Shown here piece by piece: positions 10,401 through 18,219 of a DNA stretch of 64,000 nt. The position numbers and the translations under genes were made by a program. The notes beneath the pieces were generated by a model that searched no databases, had not been told where the DNA came from, and saw only the letters and a program-made list of their open reading frames with translations. Origin of the DNA: Candidatus Kapaibacterium sp. (lineage in GTDB: Bacteria > Bacteroidota > Ignavibacteria > Kapaibacteriales > UBA4661). Numbering within the stretch: position 1 is the stretch's first letter; every line of letters begins with the position of its first letter. The stretch covers positions 62,001 to 126,000 of the forward strand of contig JALONG010000021.1 in NCBI GenBank assembly GCA_025455065.1, written 5' to 3'.

Positions 10401-12117
10401 TCGTCGCCGGAGCGCCTAAATCCAGCGTTCCGCCGCTTTCAATGACAACGCCGTCGGGCATTGCCGTTGTAGTGAGCCAATTTGTCGGATTCGAGGCGGA
10501 AAAAGTAACAGTTGCGCCATTTTGAATGGTAAGTTTGGCTATGGTTTGGTGCGGAATGTTCGTCGGTGTGTGTGTTCCGGCAGGAAAGATGAGTTCATCG
10601 GTAACGGCGGGATTGTTCCGTGCGGGCGACCACGAGGAAGGCGCTTGCCAGTTTGCGCCGAGAGCGCCTGCCCAGATGTAGGGCGGTGTGGGCATACCGG
10701 TCAATCCAAGCCATTGCGTAAACATGGTAAAAGGGAGATTTATCGTTTCAACGAACTGACCAATGCTCACATTCATCGTACCAAGCGAAGAATATGCCGA
10801 AAGCGGCAGTTGTGCATTTGCTGATGCCACACTCGCCCCCGCGACAGCCAAAGACGACGAATACAAGCGTAAACCTGCGCTCGCCGACATCAACATTCCT
10901 GCTGCTCGATTATAGACAACTTGCGTGGAAGTAATCGGCGCGGAAGGGGTGACATCTAGGGCAAAAGCCATTAAATACGCCGGTCCCGTCGTGGAAAATG
11001 TTGGATTCACCGCAGCATATCCCAAATACCCCGCCGCAGTGCCGACGGGCATCAAATAGACACCTCCGGGCGTTCCATTTGGAATCTCGCGCCGCAAAAA
11101 TCCTGTACCATTGGTGATAACGTAAGAATCAGCATTACCGCCCACAATGGCTGTGGGAGCGGTGTTGAAGACCATAAGAAGGGCATTGTTTGTCGCACAA
11201 TCTATTTTCCCAGCACTGAGGTTGAGAGTATTATTCACGGTCATTGCGTGTCCCGCGACAAGCGTAGCCCCCATGCGATTCATCGTCAAATCAGCAAATA
11301 CGCCGCTTGTGGGAAAATTCCACGTACCTGTGACAGCGCCGGCACCGCCAATAGTCAAATTCCCATTAAACCCCCGAAACTCCGTCATTGCCGAGAGGAT
11401 ATTAACTGCGCCGTTGAAAACGAGTGAATTGCCGTTAAGATTAAATGCGCCTTGCTGAAAAGTAAATGTGCCGTTGATAGTTACGTTGGCTTGCATACGC
11501 AGGTCAATCGTCGTCGCCATATCAAAAATCACGTTTCCGTCCATCATGGCGGGCAGTTCAGCGCCTTCCTGCTGTGTCGCAATGCCGCCAAATTGATAAT
11601 GCAACGTAGAATTGATGCTGTATTGGAGGTCAGACCCTTGCACGACGGCGGCGGCGGTATTTCCAAGTACGAGAATAGTTCCGTTTACCGTAAAACTGCC
11701 TCCCAAATTCGTTACTTTGGGTGCAGTGCCGCCTGATAATGCTAGGGTTACGCCCATTGCAACATTGCCTGTACCAATGACATCAACAGCGGTATTATTT
11801 GCAATAGTGAGGTCACTTAAAACATTAAAGGAAGTGTTAGTAATAATAGTACCTGCACCGTTCAACGTTGTCATTCCGGTAGCATTGATGGTAAAATTAT
11901 TGAGCGTCATGGAAGGAACGTTCATAATATTCAAGTTCGTACTTCCCGAAATAATAACATCCCCACCGGGCGACGGCGCTATGCCTCCGAACCAATTCGC
12001 CGCAATAGACCAATCATTGTTTAATGCCCCTGTCCACACTGCTTGAGCAAACAAAGGTTGTCCGCAGAAAACCAGCGCCAAAGCGCATAACAAGGAGCGT
12101 ATTCCCCGATAAAACAT
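4405..12117 (-). CDS. Giant multidomain surface protein (beta-helix-like, IPT/TIG, LRR, Ig, Fn3) with T9SS sorting tail
   Basis: The protein has 2570 residues. A signal peptide (~1-25, ending LFAQA) is followed by two long Gly/Asn/Thr-rich blocks (~26-490 and ~490-1075). Each opens with a similar WxGALxxxW motif and they look like parallel beta-helix. Residues ~1080-1600 carry about six IPT/TIG domains (for example ISFTPRVARPGQTITITG). Residues ~1610-1915 are bacterial leucine-rich repeats preceded by the usual LNALYxxTKGASW cap. Ig-like (~1922-2000), fibronectin III-like (~2005-2112) and ASH-like (~2112-2240) domains follow. The last ~90 residues (QNPARDDAQMTYTLL ... LSSGAYMLSIRAG) fit a type A T9SS sorting domain, so export and surface attachment through the Por system is expected. 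It lies 143 bases downstream of a LytTR regulator on the same strand. The likely role is adhesion or surface-layer structure, by inference only. Confidence 0.9.
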   Translation of the reverse strand: MFYRGIRSLLCALALVFCGQPLFAQAVWTGALNNDWSIAANWFGGIAPSPGGDVIISGSTNLNIMNVPSMTLNNFTINATGMTTLNGAGTIITNTSFNVLSDLTIANNTAVDVIGTGNVAMGVTLALSGGTAPKVTNLGGSFTVNGTILVLGNTAAAVVQGSDLQYSINSTLHYQFGGIATQQEGAELPAMMDGNVIFDMATTIDLRMQANVTINGTFTFQQGAFNLNGNSLVFNGAVNILSAMTEFRGFNGNLTIGGAGAVTGTWNFPTSGVFADLTMNRMGATLVAGHAMTVNNTLNLSAGKIDCATNNALLMVFNTAPTAIVGGNADSYVITNGTGFLRREIPNGTPGGVYLMPVGTAAGYLGYAAVNPTFSTTGPAYLMAFALDVTPSAPITSTQVVYNRAAGMLMSASAGLRLYSSSLAVAGASVASANAQLPLSAYSSLGTMNVSIGQFVETINLPFTMFTQWLGLTGMPTPPYIWAGALGANWQAPSSWSPARNNPAVTDELIFPAGTHTPTNIPHQTIAKLTIQNGATVTFSASNPTNWLTTTAMPDGVVIESGGTLDLGAPATNIALDIAAGSRCLVQGTLQTQHSAVIGAGIFRLDANGLLATMRDDGINGASVSGGAVQTASANYDPQGSYEFTSASPGAERDMNFRQQGGKNSIFQMLGLYIGASAGTRRLNSNISIAQSGEVIIKGRTTLHSALNSQIVFPFPFPRCTLLVRDGAELWNNGSIFTGDGADIIVENAFFTMVGPNGGGGTGSGNIAGSTRMIYSGASMLSYTGGGTFTTDDEILPISMPVPVWVSNATVVSLNSNKTLQMPLTLSSGGKLALNDYNLTINGMNTSSGGALRGATLSALTLNGALQGGLVLESGFGTLNSLTLNHAGAPIPALSGQVNILGTLTLQSGILAVAQPNTLTLGNSSPSAISGGSVNSYIQGALRRTMQAGITSDGLSYAFPVGDNVYRPFTLANVRTGGVQPVVQGQSFASGAASWSQPLTAGQPQNWLAQTLSGNFLTGTFQTSTPQSPIPSGLRVATAAAQNGPYGDIGADDVSQPRSSLPQAASVSNGGTYFSLAGAVPSIISFTPRVARPGQTITITGQFLASVTGVSFGGIPAASFTIVSPTQITAVVGNSGATGALTVQSPLGTAVAPLPFTWTGQPTISSVTPQLLTLGQVLTIRGTEYHTTPFVTIGGLGAASVTAASLTELRVVFTQATAGILTIVASGGTVSWQQPFTVLAPPRISTVSTLQPLPGAVFTISGSNFVPNLTQVSIGGVQVPATVNSPTQISVVAPQSANAPLVITTPAGTVLSSSAIVVIPPPTISAVTPLSALVGDALTITGTNYINTQSVSIGGILTTFVAHSPTSITAIAPFISTPTSQATVSVTTRSGTAIFSRQVLLRQAPDPVMTLTAFTPAEVLEGQEVLVSGVNVPNTAVVRLQSRFASVGVLANIRQASTGTVGNTPAEVRFITPSGLIPQNMTSTLATVIAEANFSSGAQTAQTALPIKILAPDAPGILGFSPTVGGSSATVIVSGVNFGISTRSSIQAVFIGGLPVHSFTVLSPTQIRLQVGRVQSGALSIQTGSGLMTTTASFTFNPLFDAEPVLPSDSLALNALYAVTKGASWTTSTNWTNGFPVALRFGVKVERGRVVEISLPANNLDSTLPWVALAQLTALRTLRIAGNVLGGSIAHNICSMTALQTLDLSGNRFEGGVEALCCLPAGLQQLNISNNRLTGFISDCLRQITALQDFDASGNQFIGGFPSFLVQMPQMQSLNLRGNRLSGSLPSAIGQNVGQNALLHGSNKLAQTSAVQGLQRLDISRNLFTGTLPQELGNLTALRELALDSNAFAGAVPEALGNITGLQTMTIAGNSFTAIPNLARTAPRLTRLDVRGNRLLLADLERLAGVPSFDYAPQRITPPLLNDTIAVIDAPFVLRAPLEGAFNRFRWVRNGSEIRSQAASGDVLEFAAFAAADSGLYRCEITNTRLPLLTVSTATVRVRAVLPNDVPGAVVIIAPQRGEIDVPTLPLLQWTSVRGAAQYRMEFSRTEDFASLLTMVTVVQTTTALVTGRIEVDTRFLNGFPLQPEVRYFWRVRAENVRGGGVWAVSNFTTAPNSTLGAQQLDFGKVPRYDTAFAILTVRNLSNVRIRFVDDATTSLPAFVCESLRGRELAAGESLPLRVRFIPTTLNDVIASLTLRFLPENSAQMPQPQVQSQTLTSRLLGRGGALKLIPPAIDTSLIGMIKLFAVQVVNVGDREAELLRVSLVRGAREYTYRADVDGAKPIGVGDTTAVLLKFVAERTGAASQEMILCQADVDTVTAPLTQFGRTRRTGDVVAGIGLRTIPPQAPPGAAVMLELYLTGMNTEDRDALFRASVPFFTASVRFHRQVLVPDASGNALLRAVRTSAIRSTMQTYSIPTTFWNGRDSVLLRVPCRAVAGSTDVTPLVIEQLQWSNGAVQLSDVFTGAFRLQTSNAGGKRLIGSAGGKILASVRMGQNPARDDAQMTYTLLQEAPVEIVLLDSRGSVISRYVSELQSAGEYQWQASVHGLSSGAYMLSIRAGSEEVARRVEIVR

Positions 12118-12260
12118 AATTGTAAACTATAGAGAGGTGGAACAAACGGAGTCTGTTAGGAAACCACCAAAGTACAGAAAAAATATGCTATTCTGAAGTA
12201 CTTTGGGGCGAAATGACCGCTATTTGGGGCGGAATGCACAAAACCTCCTCCAAAACACCA

Positions 12261-13058
12261 CTACACTATCAAACCCCGTATTTGTGCCGTGTACGAGCGG
12301 CTCACTTTCACTTTTGCACCGTTTGTCATTGTGAGTGTCAAATTCCCGTTGGCATCGCTTTCAGCGTGTTTGATGCACTGCACATTTACTATCGCCGATC
12401 GGTGAACACGCATAAATACTTGCCCGTCGAGCCGTTTTTCTAATTCCCCGATGCCCGTGCTTGCCGTAAATTTCCCTTCCGCCGTGTGCAAAAGAGCATA
12501 ATCTTCCGCCGCTTCTATCCACACAATACTCTCCGCAAGCAAAGGAATGATGCGGTTCCCGGAGCGTACCATGAGACGGGAGAGAGGAGCTTGGTTACTT
12601 GGGACTTGGTTACTTGGGGCTTGGTTACTTGAAGAAATTGCTTGGGGAAATGTAGTCAGGAGGCGCGATAATGCTTCCAGATGTGAAAGGTTTGCTGAAG
12701 CAGTATTGACGCGCTCTTGCAGTTTTCCGATTGCTTTTTGGAAACGCTCTTTGGTATAGGGTTTCAGCAAATAATCTACCGCATTTTCCTCAAATGCTCT
12801 CACGGCAAACTCATTATACGCCGTCGAAAAAATCACGTGCGGCACGGTTTCAAGCCGTTCTAAGACCTCAAAGCCCGTCAATTCCGGCATTTCCACATCC
12901 AATATCACCGCATCGGGCTTGTGTTCGTTGATAAGCCGCACAGCATCTGTGCCGTTTTCTGCTTCGGCAATCAGCACAATATCCTGCATACCGCTCAAAT
13001 ACTCGCGGAGCAACATTCGTGCCGGTGGTTCGTCATCTGCAATGATGAGGCGTATCAT
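12261..13058 (-). CDS. LytTR-family response regulator
   Basis: This is a 265-residue regulator. The receiver domain (~1-120) has D8/D9 (IIADDE), the phospho-acceptor D54 (VILDVEMPE) and the lysine of YLLKPY. The C-terminal LytTR DNA-binding domain (~165-265) shows VWIEAAEDYALLHT and FMRVHRSAIVN. An in-frame upstream extension exists, but the ATG at 13058 places the start exactly at the receiver domain. The linker contains a run of SNQAP/SNQVP pentapeptides encoded by a 15-base tandem repeat. The cognate kinase is probably the LytS-like protein at 14366-15430. Unusually, the two genes are separated by an oppositely oriented kinase gene. The gene immediately precedes the giant surface-protein gene ending at 4405, a plausible target. 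Confidence 0.92.
   Translation of the reverse strand: MIRLIIADDEPPARMLLREYLSGMQDIVLIAEAENGTDAVRLINEHKPDAVILDVEMPELTGFEVLERLETVPHVIFSTAYNEFAVRAFEENAVDYLLKPYTKERFQKAIGKLQERVNTASANLSHLEALSRLLTTFPQAISSSNQAPSNQVPSNQAPLSRLMVRSGNRIIPLLAESIVWIEAAEDYALLHTAEGKFTASTGIGELEKRLDGQVFMRVHRSAIVNVQCIKHAESDANGNLTLTMTNGAKVKVSRSYTAQIRGLIV
12589..12633 (-). repeat. 15-bp coding tandem repeat (3 units) in response-regulator linker
   Basis: Three 15-base units run head to tail on the plus strand (g/a-cttggttacttg-gg/aa). They differ at only a few bases and keep the reading frame. On the coding strand they give the pentapeptides SNQAP, SNQVP, SNQAP in the linker between the receiver and LytTR domains. A fourth, degenerate unit may follow. 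Such in-frame repeats tend to vary in copy number and would change linker length without disrupting either domain. Confidence 0.85.
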
Positions 13059-13309
13059 AAAGGTAATGTTGTGGTTACTACAAAATTTATTTGAATACTG
13101 AAAGTACAATTGTGCAGAAAAAATATCATCATGAAAACTAAAATTCCATATTCTGTGTTTAAGGGTGTGGACAGCAATAGATTCCACAAAATCTCTCGCC
13201 AGACTTCGGCTAAAGATTGTACCAGACCACAGACAAAAGCCACCCTCAACATTTTGAAACAACAACTGCCCGCAACACCTTATATCCACAACTTTATTAT
13301 CGGAATACT

Positions 13310-14296
13310 ATGGATCAGCGATATTTTTCACTCGCACCGACAAATCTGCCGAATAAACGCCTCCAACGTTATGACGGCAAGGGTTTCAGCGTCTCTATAG
13401 ATGATTTTACGCCACAAGACAGGGCGACAGTTACAACCATTTACCAAAATATCAAAGCTGTGTACGATTTGTGGCTGTACATGAAGGAAGCCCCGAACTA
13501 TGCGATTCTGGAAGAAAGCGTTCAATGGCTGATGTCGGACGCATTTGTCACCATCGGTAAAGATTTGGGTACAGAGGCAGACTATAATTCGCAGGATATC
13601 AAGAAAGTTATCCATGATGTTCGCGGTGGTGCGCTTATGTCAATGGTCAGTTACGCAACACGCATAGCAACACTGAATTTATATCACAAAGTTGATGTGA
13701 TGCGGAGTTTTGTTTTTCTTGCACGCGACCAAGCGAAGATGATGAGAAACGCCATTTACGATATTGATGTCCCGACACGCACTGCCGATGAGCGCTTACG
13801 TATCCACTCCATTTATGATTACATCAAAAAATGGGGTGATTTTGAGTATCATCACAATCAACGCATTATCAAAGTGAACGTCCAATGCCTGTTTGAAGGT
13901 AATGTTACAACCTGTTGCTTGGAGGCATCGGCGCTTGACCGCGTGTTGTATAACCTGATGAATAATGCCTTGCGATTTGCCGACGGAGAGATGATTACCC
14001 TGACTATTTTCCCCGTTGGCGATATTCTGCGGTGGGTCATTGAAAACACCGTGCGTCCTGAAGCTGTAGAATGGTTACAGACAACCGTCGGTGAGGATAT
14101 GTCATCTCTTTTCAGGGGCGGTATCACTGACGGCGGCAATGGTATAGGGCTTTCTAATTGCGCAGAAATTGTTGGAGCAAGTTTTGGTATTTCGGCTGTC
14201 GAAGCAATTACGAGCGGCTACATCACGGCAAAACTTATTGACCGTACATTCTATGCGTGTTTTCACTGGAATATTGTGCGACCGGACGACCATTAA
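13310..14296 (+). CDS. Soluble sensor-less histidine kinase
   Basis: This 328-residue protein has no signal peptide or membrane segment, so it is probably cytoplasmic. A helical region with a probable phospho-acceptor H102 (VIHDVRGGAL, resembling the HDxRG type of H-box) is followed by a GHKL ATPase domain. That domain has an N-box around residues 213-222 (LYNLMNNALR) and a glycine-rich lid motif GGNGIGLSN at ~275-283. The start chosen is the ATG at 13310; an upstream in-frame start would add a weakly protein-like stretch. The gene lies on the plus strand between a LytTR regulator and its likely LytS kinase, both on the minus strand. It is separated from the regulator by a 251-base divergent spacer. 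No dedicated sensor domain is recognisable. It may phosphorylate the orphan NarL-type regulator at 3630-4259; that pairing is inference. Confidence 0.8.
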   Translation: MDQRYFSLAPTNLPNKRLQRYDGKGFSVSIDDFTPQDRATVTTIYQNIKAVYDLWLYMKEAPNYAILEESVQWLMSDAFVTIGKDLGTEADYNSQDIKKVIHDVRGGALMSMVSYATRIATLNLYHKVDVMRSFVFLARDQAKMMRNAIYDIDVPTRTADERLRIHSIYDYIKKWGDFEYHHNQRIIKVNVQCLFEGNVTTCCLEASALDRVLYNLMNNALRFADGEMITLTIFPVGDILRWVIENTVRPEAVEWLQTTVGEDMSSLFRGGITDGGNGIGLSNCAEIVGASFGISAVEAITSGYITAKLIDRTFYACFHWNIVRPDDH

Positions 14297-14308
14297 CAGG
14301 ACTGCGGC

Positions 14309-14338
14309 AAGTTCATGACGCACAGCATGAACTTTTAT
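14309..14338 (+). terminator. Hairpin after the soluble kinase gene
   Basis: A perfect 9-base stem (aagttcatg / catgaactt, 14309-14317 and 14326-14334) with an 8-base loop lies 13 bases after the kinase stop codon and ends in a short T stretch. It sits in the gap between two convergent genes and probably ends plus-strand transcription. Confidence 0.55.
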
Positions 14339-14365
14339 GCAGTATTCAACCACAGTCTGCCAAAG

Positions 14366-15430
14366 TTATTTTACTAAATGCTTATCATACCTTGGCGTAA
14401 CGGCAATAGAAAATCTCACCGTTACGCCATTTTCCGTGCTTTTGATGTGCAGAGCCGATTCCGTACCATAGAGTTTTTGCAATCGTGCATCTACATTAGA
14501 CAAACCAATGCCTGTGGAATGAGTGTTTACGCCATTCTTGAACCCCACGCCGTTATCACGCACCTCCACTACAAGCCGTTTCAATGCTTCATCGTGCGAC
14601 AACCTCACCGAGACCTCACCACCACTTGCTTTTGGGGCAATACCGTGTTTGACGGCATTCTCCACGAGCGGTTGCAAAAGCATCGGCGGAATAGCCACAT
14701 CCAGCAGCGATTCATCAGCATCAATGCGGGTTTGGAGACGTTTTCCGAAACGCTCCTGCTCAATAGCGCAGTATTTCCGTACGAAGTCTAATTCCTCACG
14801 AAGCGGCACAAATTCTCGCTTGTCACTCTCCAACGTGTACCGTAGCAAATCTGCCAACATCTCCAACACACGCCGCGCTTGCTCCGGGTGTGCGCCCACA
14901 AGCGCGTTCACTGCGTTGAGCGCATTAAAAAGAAAGTGCGGATTCAGTTGAGCGCGGAGCGCAGCGAGTTCCATTTGGGTATTGAGGTAGCGTAACTCGC
15001 GCTCGCGTTCCTCACGCTGCTTGATTTCACGCCGATACTGCGCCACAACAAAGCCCGCAATGATGAGCGCATTTTCCAGCACATTTTGCAGAAAAATCCA
15101 ATGTTTGTTGCCCCAAATGCTCGTAAATGCTGCATTCTTGACCCACGCCCAGACTACAACAAGATTCGCACCAATAAGTATCACAGAAGTCAGCGCAACC
15201 CACAACACGTACACAGCCACTTGTCGCCACATCTGCCAATCGGACATAATGCGTCGTGCAAACAGCACCATTGCTATCACGGAGGCAAAGCGGAGGTTTT
15301 CCGAAATGAGATTATAGATAAACACGCCCCAAAACGGCGCAGAACCTGAACGCGCCACAAGCAAGGCTTGGAGAGCCGCATAGAGCATGAGTCCAAGCCA
15401 GAAGAGCGTAAGTGTGCGGGGTTTCAGCAT
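14366..15430 (-). CDS. LytS-type sensor histidine kinase
   Basis: This is a 354-residue membrane kinase. Four hydrophobic segments (~9-27, 43-61, 71-97, 110-131) form the N-terminal membrane domain. A short coiled linker rich in Glu/Arg (~132-150) leads to the His_kinase domain. The phospho-acceptor His is at ~164 in LNPHFLFNALN, the N-box is LVENAVKHGI at ~253-262, and the G-box motifs are VRDNGVGF and GIGLSNVDARL. This architecture is the partner type of LytTR regulators, so it most likely acts on the product of 12261-13058 although a plus-strand gene separates them. The upstream gap to 15614 is a divergent promoter region shared with the epimerase gene. The signal sensed is not evident, because there is no periplasmic domain of useful size. 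Confidence 0.92.
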   Translation of the reverse strand: MLKPRTLTLFWLGLMLYAALQALLVARSGSAPFWGVFIYNLISENLRFASVIAMVLFARRIMSDWQMWRQVAVYVLWVALTSVILIGANLVVVWAWVKNAAFTSIWGNKHWIFLQNVLENALIIAGFVVAQYRREIKQREERERELRYLNTQMELAALRAQLNPHFLFNALNAVNALVGAHPEQARRVLEMLADLLRYTLESDKREFVPLREELDFVRKYCAIEQERFGKRLQTRIDADESLLDVAIPPMLLQPLVENAVKHGIAPKASGGEVSVRLSHDEALKRLVVEVRDNGVGFKNGVNTHSTGIGLSNVDARLQKLYGTESALHIKSTENGVTVRFSIAVTPRYDKHLVK

Positions 15431-15613
15431 AATTGTTTTGGGACAAAAGGTAAAATAATTGCGTAAAATACGGATAAAATAAATTCCGTAGTACTACTGA
15501 TGAATTTGATACGGGTGCAGCCTATTTTTGCAACCTTCGATACAACACATATCATTCAACGTTGTATAATCCTTGTAGAATCCTTGTAAAATCAACATTT
15601 CCCAACGTCCACC

Positions 15614-16660
15614 ATGAAGATATTTCTCACCGGCGGTACAGGATTTATCGGGCAGCATATTGCGAAAGCCCTGCTACAACGCGGCTGGAGCGTTCAAGCA
15701 CTTGTCCGAACAACAAACAGCCCACAAGCCCACTATCTTCGGCACTTAGGCGCAGAAATCGTGCCGGGCGATATACTGAACCCTGCATCTATGCGCCCTT
15801 CCATCGAAAAAGCCGATGTGGTCTTGCATAATGCGGGCTGGTATGAATACGGTGTTACCAAGCAAGAAGCGCGGAAAATGGCGACTGTGAACGTACAAGG
15901 GACAAAAAATGTGCTTGAACTTGCGCACCAATGCGGTAATAAAAAAACGCTCTACGTCTCGTCAGTTCTTGCTTTTGGCGATTCAGGCAGGGTAACACGC
16001 GATGAGACATTTAGGCGACAATCCGAGTTCCGCTCCGTCTATGAACAATCCAAAACCGATGGACACAGCGTTGCAGAAGGCTTCCGTCAGAGGGGATTAC
16101 CGCTTATTATCGCCTGCCCCAATGCGGTTATCGGGGTGAATGACCATTCGGCATGGGGATATTTTCAGCGAATGTACGTGAACGGTATCATGCCGCCTCT
16201 CGCGTGGTCGCCCGATGTACTCTTTGGTTGCGTCAGTGTAGAAGATGTCGCTGAAGGAATAGCACTTGCCATTGAGAAAGAACAATATGGCGAAATGTAC
16301 CATTTTAACGGCGAAATCCGCACATTTCGGGAAATCCTCTCCGAGTGGAAACACCAAAAAGGCGGATTTGCACCACGTGTTTGGTTGCCGACGACGCTTG
16401 CCGCGCTTACATTCGCACCGATGGCTCCTTTGTTGCGGATGATGGGACTTCCGGCATTTATTTCCCGCGAAACAGTGATTGCATCGGGTTCACTCAATTT
16501 TGCATATTCCAGCGACAAAGCCAAACGGGAACTTGGCTGGAAGCCCGTTTCTGCCGGAGAACTCTGGTCAAAAACCTTTGCAGCAGAACAGGAATTGCTC
16601 ACCGCTCGCAAGCGCCAAAAGCAAAATATTCTTCAGCGTTTGAAGCCGTTTGTAGAATAA
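15614..16660 (+). CDS. NAD(P)-dependent epimerase/dehydratase-family (extended SDR) protein
   Basis: This 348-residue protein has the Rossmann signature TGGTGFIG at residues 6-13 and a catalytic Ser region (YVSSVLAFG, S116/S117). Its catalytic YxxxK motif is Y143/K147 (YEQSK). It is closest in appearance to dihydroflavonol-4-reductase-like or HpnA-like extended SDRs, which act on sugars, sterol-like or isoprenoid lipids. The exact substrate cannot be read from the sequence. The start ATG at 15614 directly precedes MKIFLTGG. A UGT-like glycosyltransferase follows 59 bases downstream on the same strand. Together they suggest modification of a lipid or small hydrophobic acceptor. Confidence 0.88.
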   Translation: MKIFLTGGTGFIGQHIAKALLQRGWSVQALVRTTNSPQAHYLRHLGAEIVPGDILNPASMRPSIEKADVVLHNAGWYEYGVTKQEARKMATVNVQGTKNVLELAHQCGNKKTLYVSSVLAFGDSGRVTRDETFRRQSEFRSVYEQSKTDGHSVAEGFRQRGLPLIIACPNAVIGVNDHSAWGYFQRMYVNGIMPPLAWSPDVLFGCVSVEDVAEGIALAIEKEQYGEMYHFNGEIRTFREILSEWKHQKGGFAPRVWLPTTLAALTFAPMAPLLRMMGLPAFISRETVIASGSLNFAYSSDKAKRELGWKPVSAGELWSKTFAAEQELLTARKRQKQNILQRLKPFVE

Positions 16661-16719
16661 TTTTCTTGAACTACATATATCAACAGAATTTTTTACTTTT
16701 TTTGGGAACTCATCTAACC

Positions 16720-18012
16720 ATGAACATTAGCTTTGTTACTATCGGAACACGCGGTGATGTACAGCCATTTCTTGCATTGGCGTTGCACTTGCAACAACGG
16801 GGACATTCGCCGACAATTTGCTCGAATATCAACATGAAAACAATGGTGGAACAAGGAGGCATCCGCTTTGTGCCAATTCACGTTGATACGCAAGTGCTGT
16901 ACGCTTCGGAAGAAGGGAAAAACTTTTTGCGCACAGGGAATTTTGCCGAACTCTTAAAAGCCGGAAACGCATGGTTTCGCAAAGAGTTACACGAACTCAC
17001 CAACGGCATTATCAACGGCTGCAAAGGCGCAGACCTGATTATTTCAGGCTTTTTGGTGGATGAAATTGCGATTGCGATTGCGGAACGGGATAAGATTCCA
17101 TTTATCGCGTCAAATTTTGCGCCATTTGTGCCGTCGAGCAGTGTTCCGGGTATTCTTGTTACAAGAAAAAATCTAGGGTTTTCCTTCCTCAATACTGCAA
17201 CGCAAGCGATACAAGAGCTTGTGAATTGGAACGGCAAAAAAGACGATATTAACGGTGTTCGGCGGTCGTTGGGCTTGCCGGAAGTGCGTTCATCGCTCTT
17301 TAAGCGGATTCAAACACAATCTATTCCGTTTTTGGGTGCTTGGAGTCCGCAACTTTTCCCGCAGCCCGGCGATTGGGGTTCGGAAAAACTTGTTACGGGC
17401 GCATGGCGGCTGCCTGAGAGCGTCAGAACATCCATCGGCGACCACGAAGCCCCACCCAAACTTGTCCAATGGCTTGATGCGGGTGACGCTCCGTTTTTCT
17501 TTAGTTTTGGCAGTATGCCTCTGCTTGACCCCGAAAATGTTGTCCAAGCCTGCCTTGAAATAACGCGCAAACACAAGGTTCGGATTATTTTCGGTGCAGG
17601 GTGGAACGATATTCGGGCTTTTCGGCACACGTACTCCGATGCAATCTATTTTCTTTCGGAAGCGGTCAATCACGAGTGGCTTTTTGAGCGGTGTGCAGGG
17701 GTGCTGCATCACGGCGGCTCAGGTTCTACCGCCACAAGTGCGACTGCCGGTTGCCCGACATGGGTATTTTCGCTGTTTTTAGACCAACCTTTTTGGGGGT
17801 CGCGTGTCCAAAACCTTGGAATTGGCGGACACACTCCTTACACCAAGTTCAGTGCTGAAACATTGGAGAAAGCAGTCTTGCATCTCCAAAAGCCGCACGT
17901 TATCAAGCAGGCGAAAGAACTTGGGAAAAGCATTTCACGCGAAAAAGGAACGGAAAATGCCACCCGCTTTATCGAAGAGTGGTATCGTAAAAGACCTATT
18001 CCCACATCATAA
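16720..18012 (+). CDS. UGT/sterol-glucosyltransferase-like glycosyltransferase (GT1/GT28-like)
   Basis: The protein has 430 residues. The N-terminal acceptor half begins with the diagnostic ITIGTRGDVQPF-like motif (here VTIGTRGDVQPF, ~4-15), typical of sterol 3-beta-glucosyltransferases and related MGT enzymes. The C-terminal half has the nucleotide-sugar motif HHGGSGSTATS followed by GCPTWVFSLFLDQPFWG. The ATG at 16720 gives a start exactly at the first Rossmann strand; the frame is open further upstream inside the preceding gene, but that part has no similarity. It transfers a sugar from a nucleotide donor to a lipid-like or aglycone acceptor. It is probably co-transcribed with the epimerase gene upstream, and a terminator-like hairpin follows at 18044. 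Confidence 0.88.
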   Translation: MNISFVTIGTRGDVQPFLALALHLQQRGHSPTICSNINMKTMVEQGGIRFVPIHVDTQVLYASEEGKNFLRTGNFAELLKAGNAWFRKELHELTNGIINGCKGADLIISGFLVDEIAIAIAERDKIPFIASNFAPFVPSSSVPGILVTRKNLGFSFLNTATQAIQELVNWNGKKDDINGVRRSLGLPEVRSSLFKRIQTQSIPFLGAWSPQLFPQPGDWGSEKLVTGAWRLPESVRTSIGDHEAPPKLVQWLDAGDAPFFFSFGSMPLLDPENVVQACLEITRKHKVRIIFGAGWNDIRAFRHTYSDAIYFLSEAVNHEWLFERCAGVLHHGGSGSTATSATAGCPTWVFSLFLDQPFWGSRVQNLGIGGHTPYTKFSAETLEKAVLHLQKPHVIKQAKELGKSISREKGTENATRFIEEWYRKRPIPTS

Positions 18013-18043
18013 AAAACACATTTACCAACGCACCTTTGCAGAA

Positions 18044-18086
18044 AAAAACCTTGTACAGCAGACTAAGTAAGGCGTACAGGGTTTTT
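18044..18086 (+). terminator. Rho-independent-type terminator after glycosyltransferase
   Basis: Arms aaaaaccttgtac (18044-18056) and gtacagggttttt (18074-18086) pair with one mismatch around an 18-base loop and end in a T run. It starts 31 bases after the glycosyltransferase stop codon. Confidence 0.6.
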
Positions 18087-18219
18087 GCATCAGAAGGGCA
18101 GTTTCGCAAAAAATGCCTTTGAAGCAAGACGTAATATGGGTTTGAGGGCAGTCAAAGTATCCGAATCTGTCAGCCAATCCAGCAACAGCATTCCACACCA
18201 CTTTTTTGATACTAAACCA

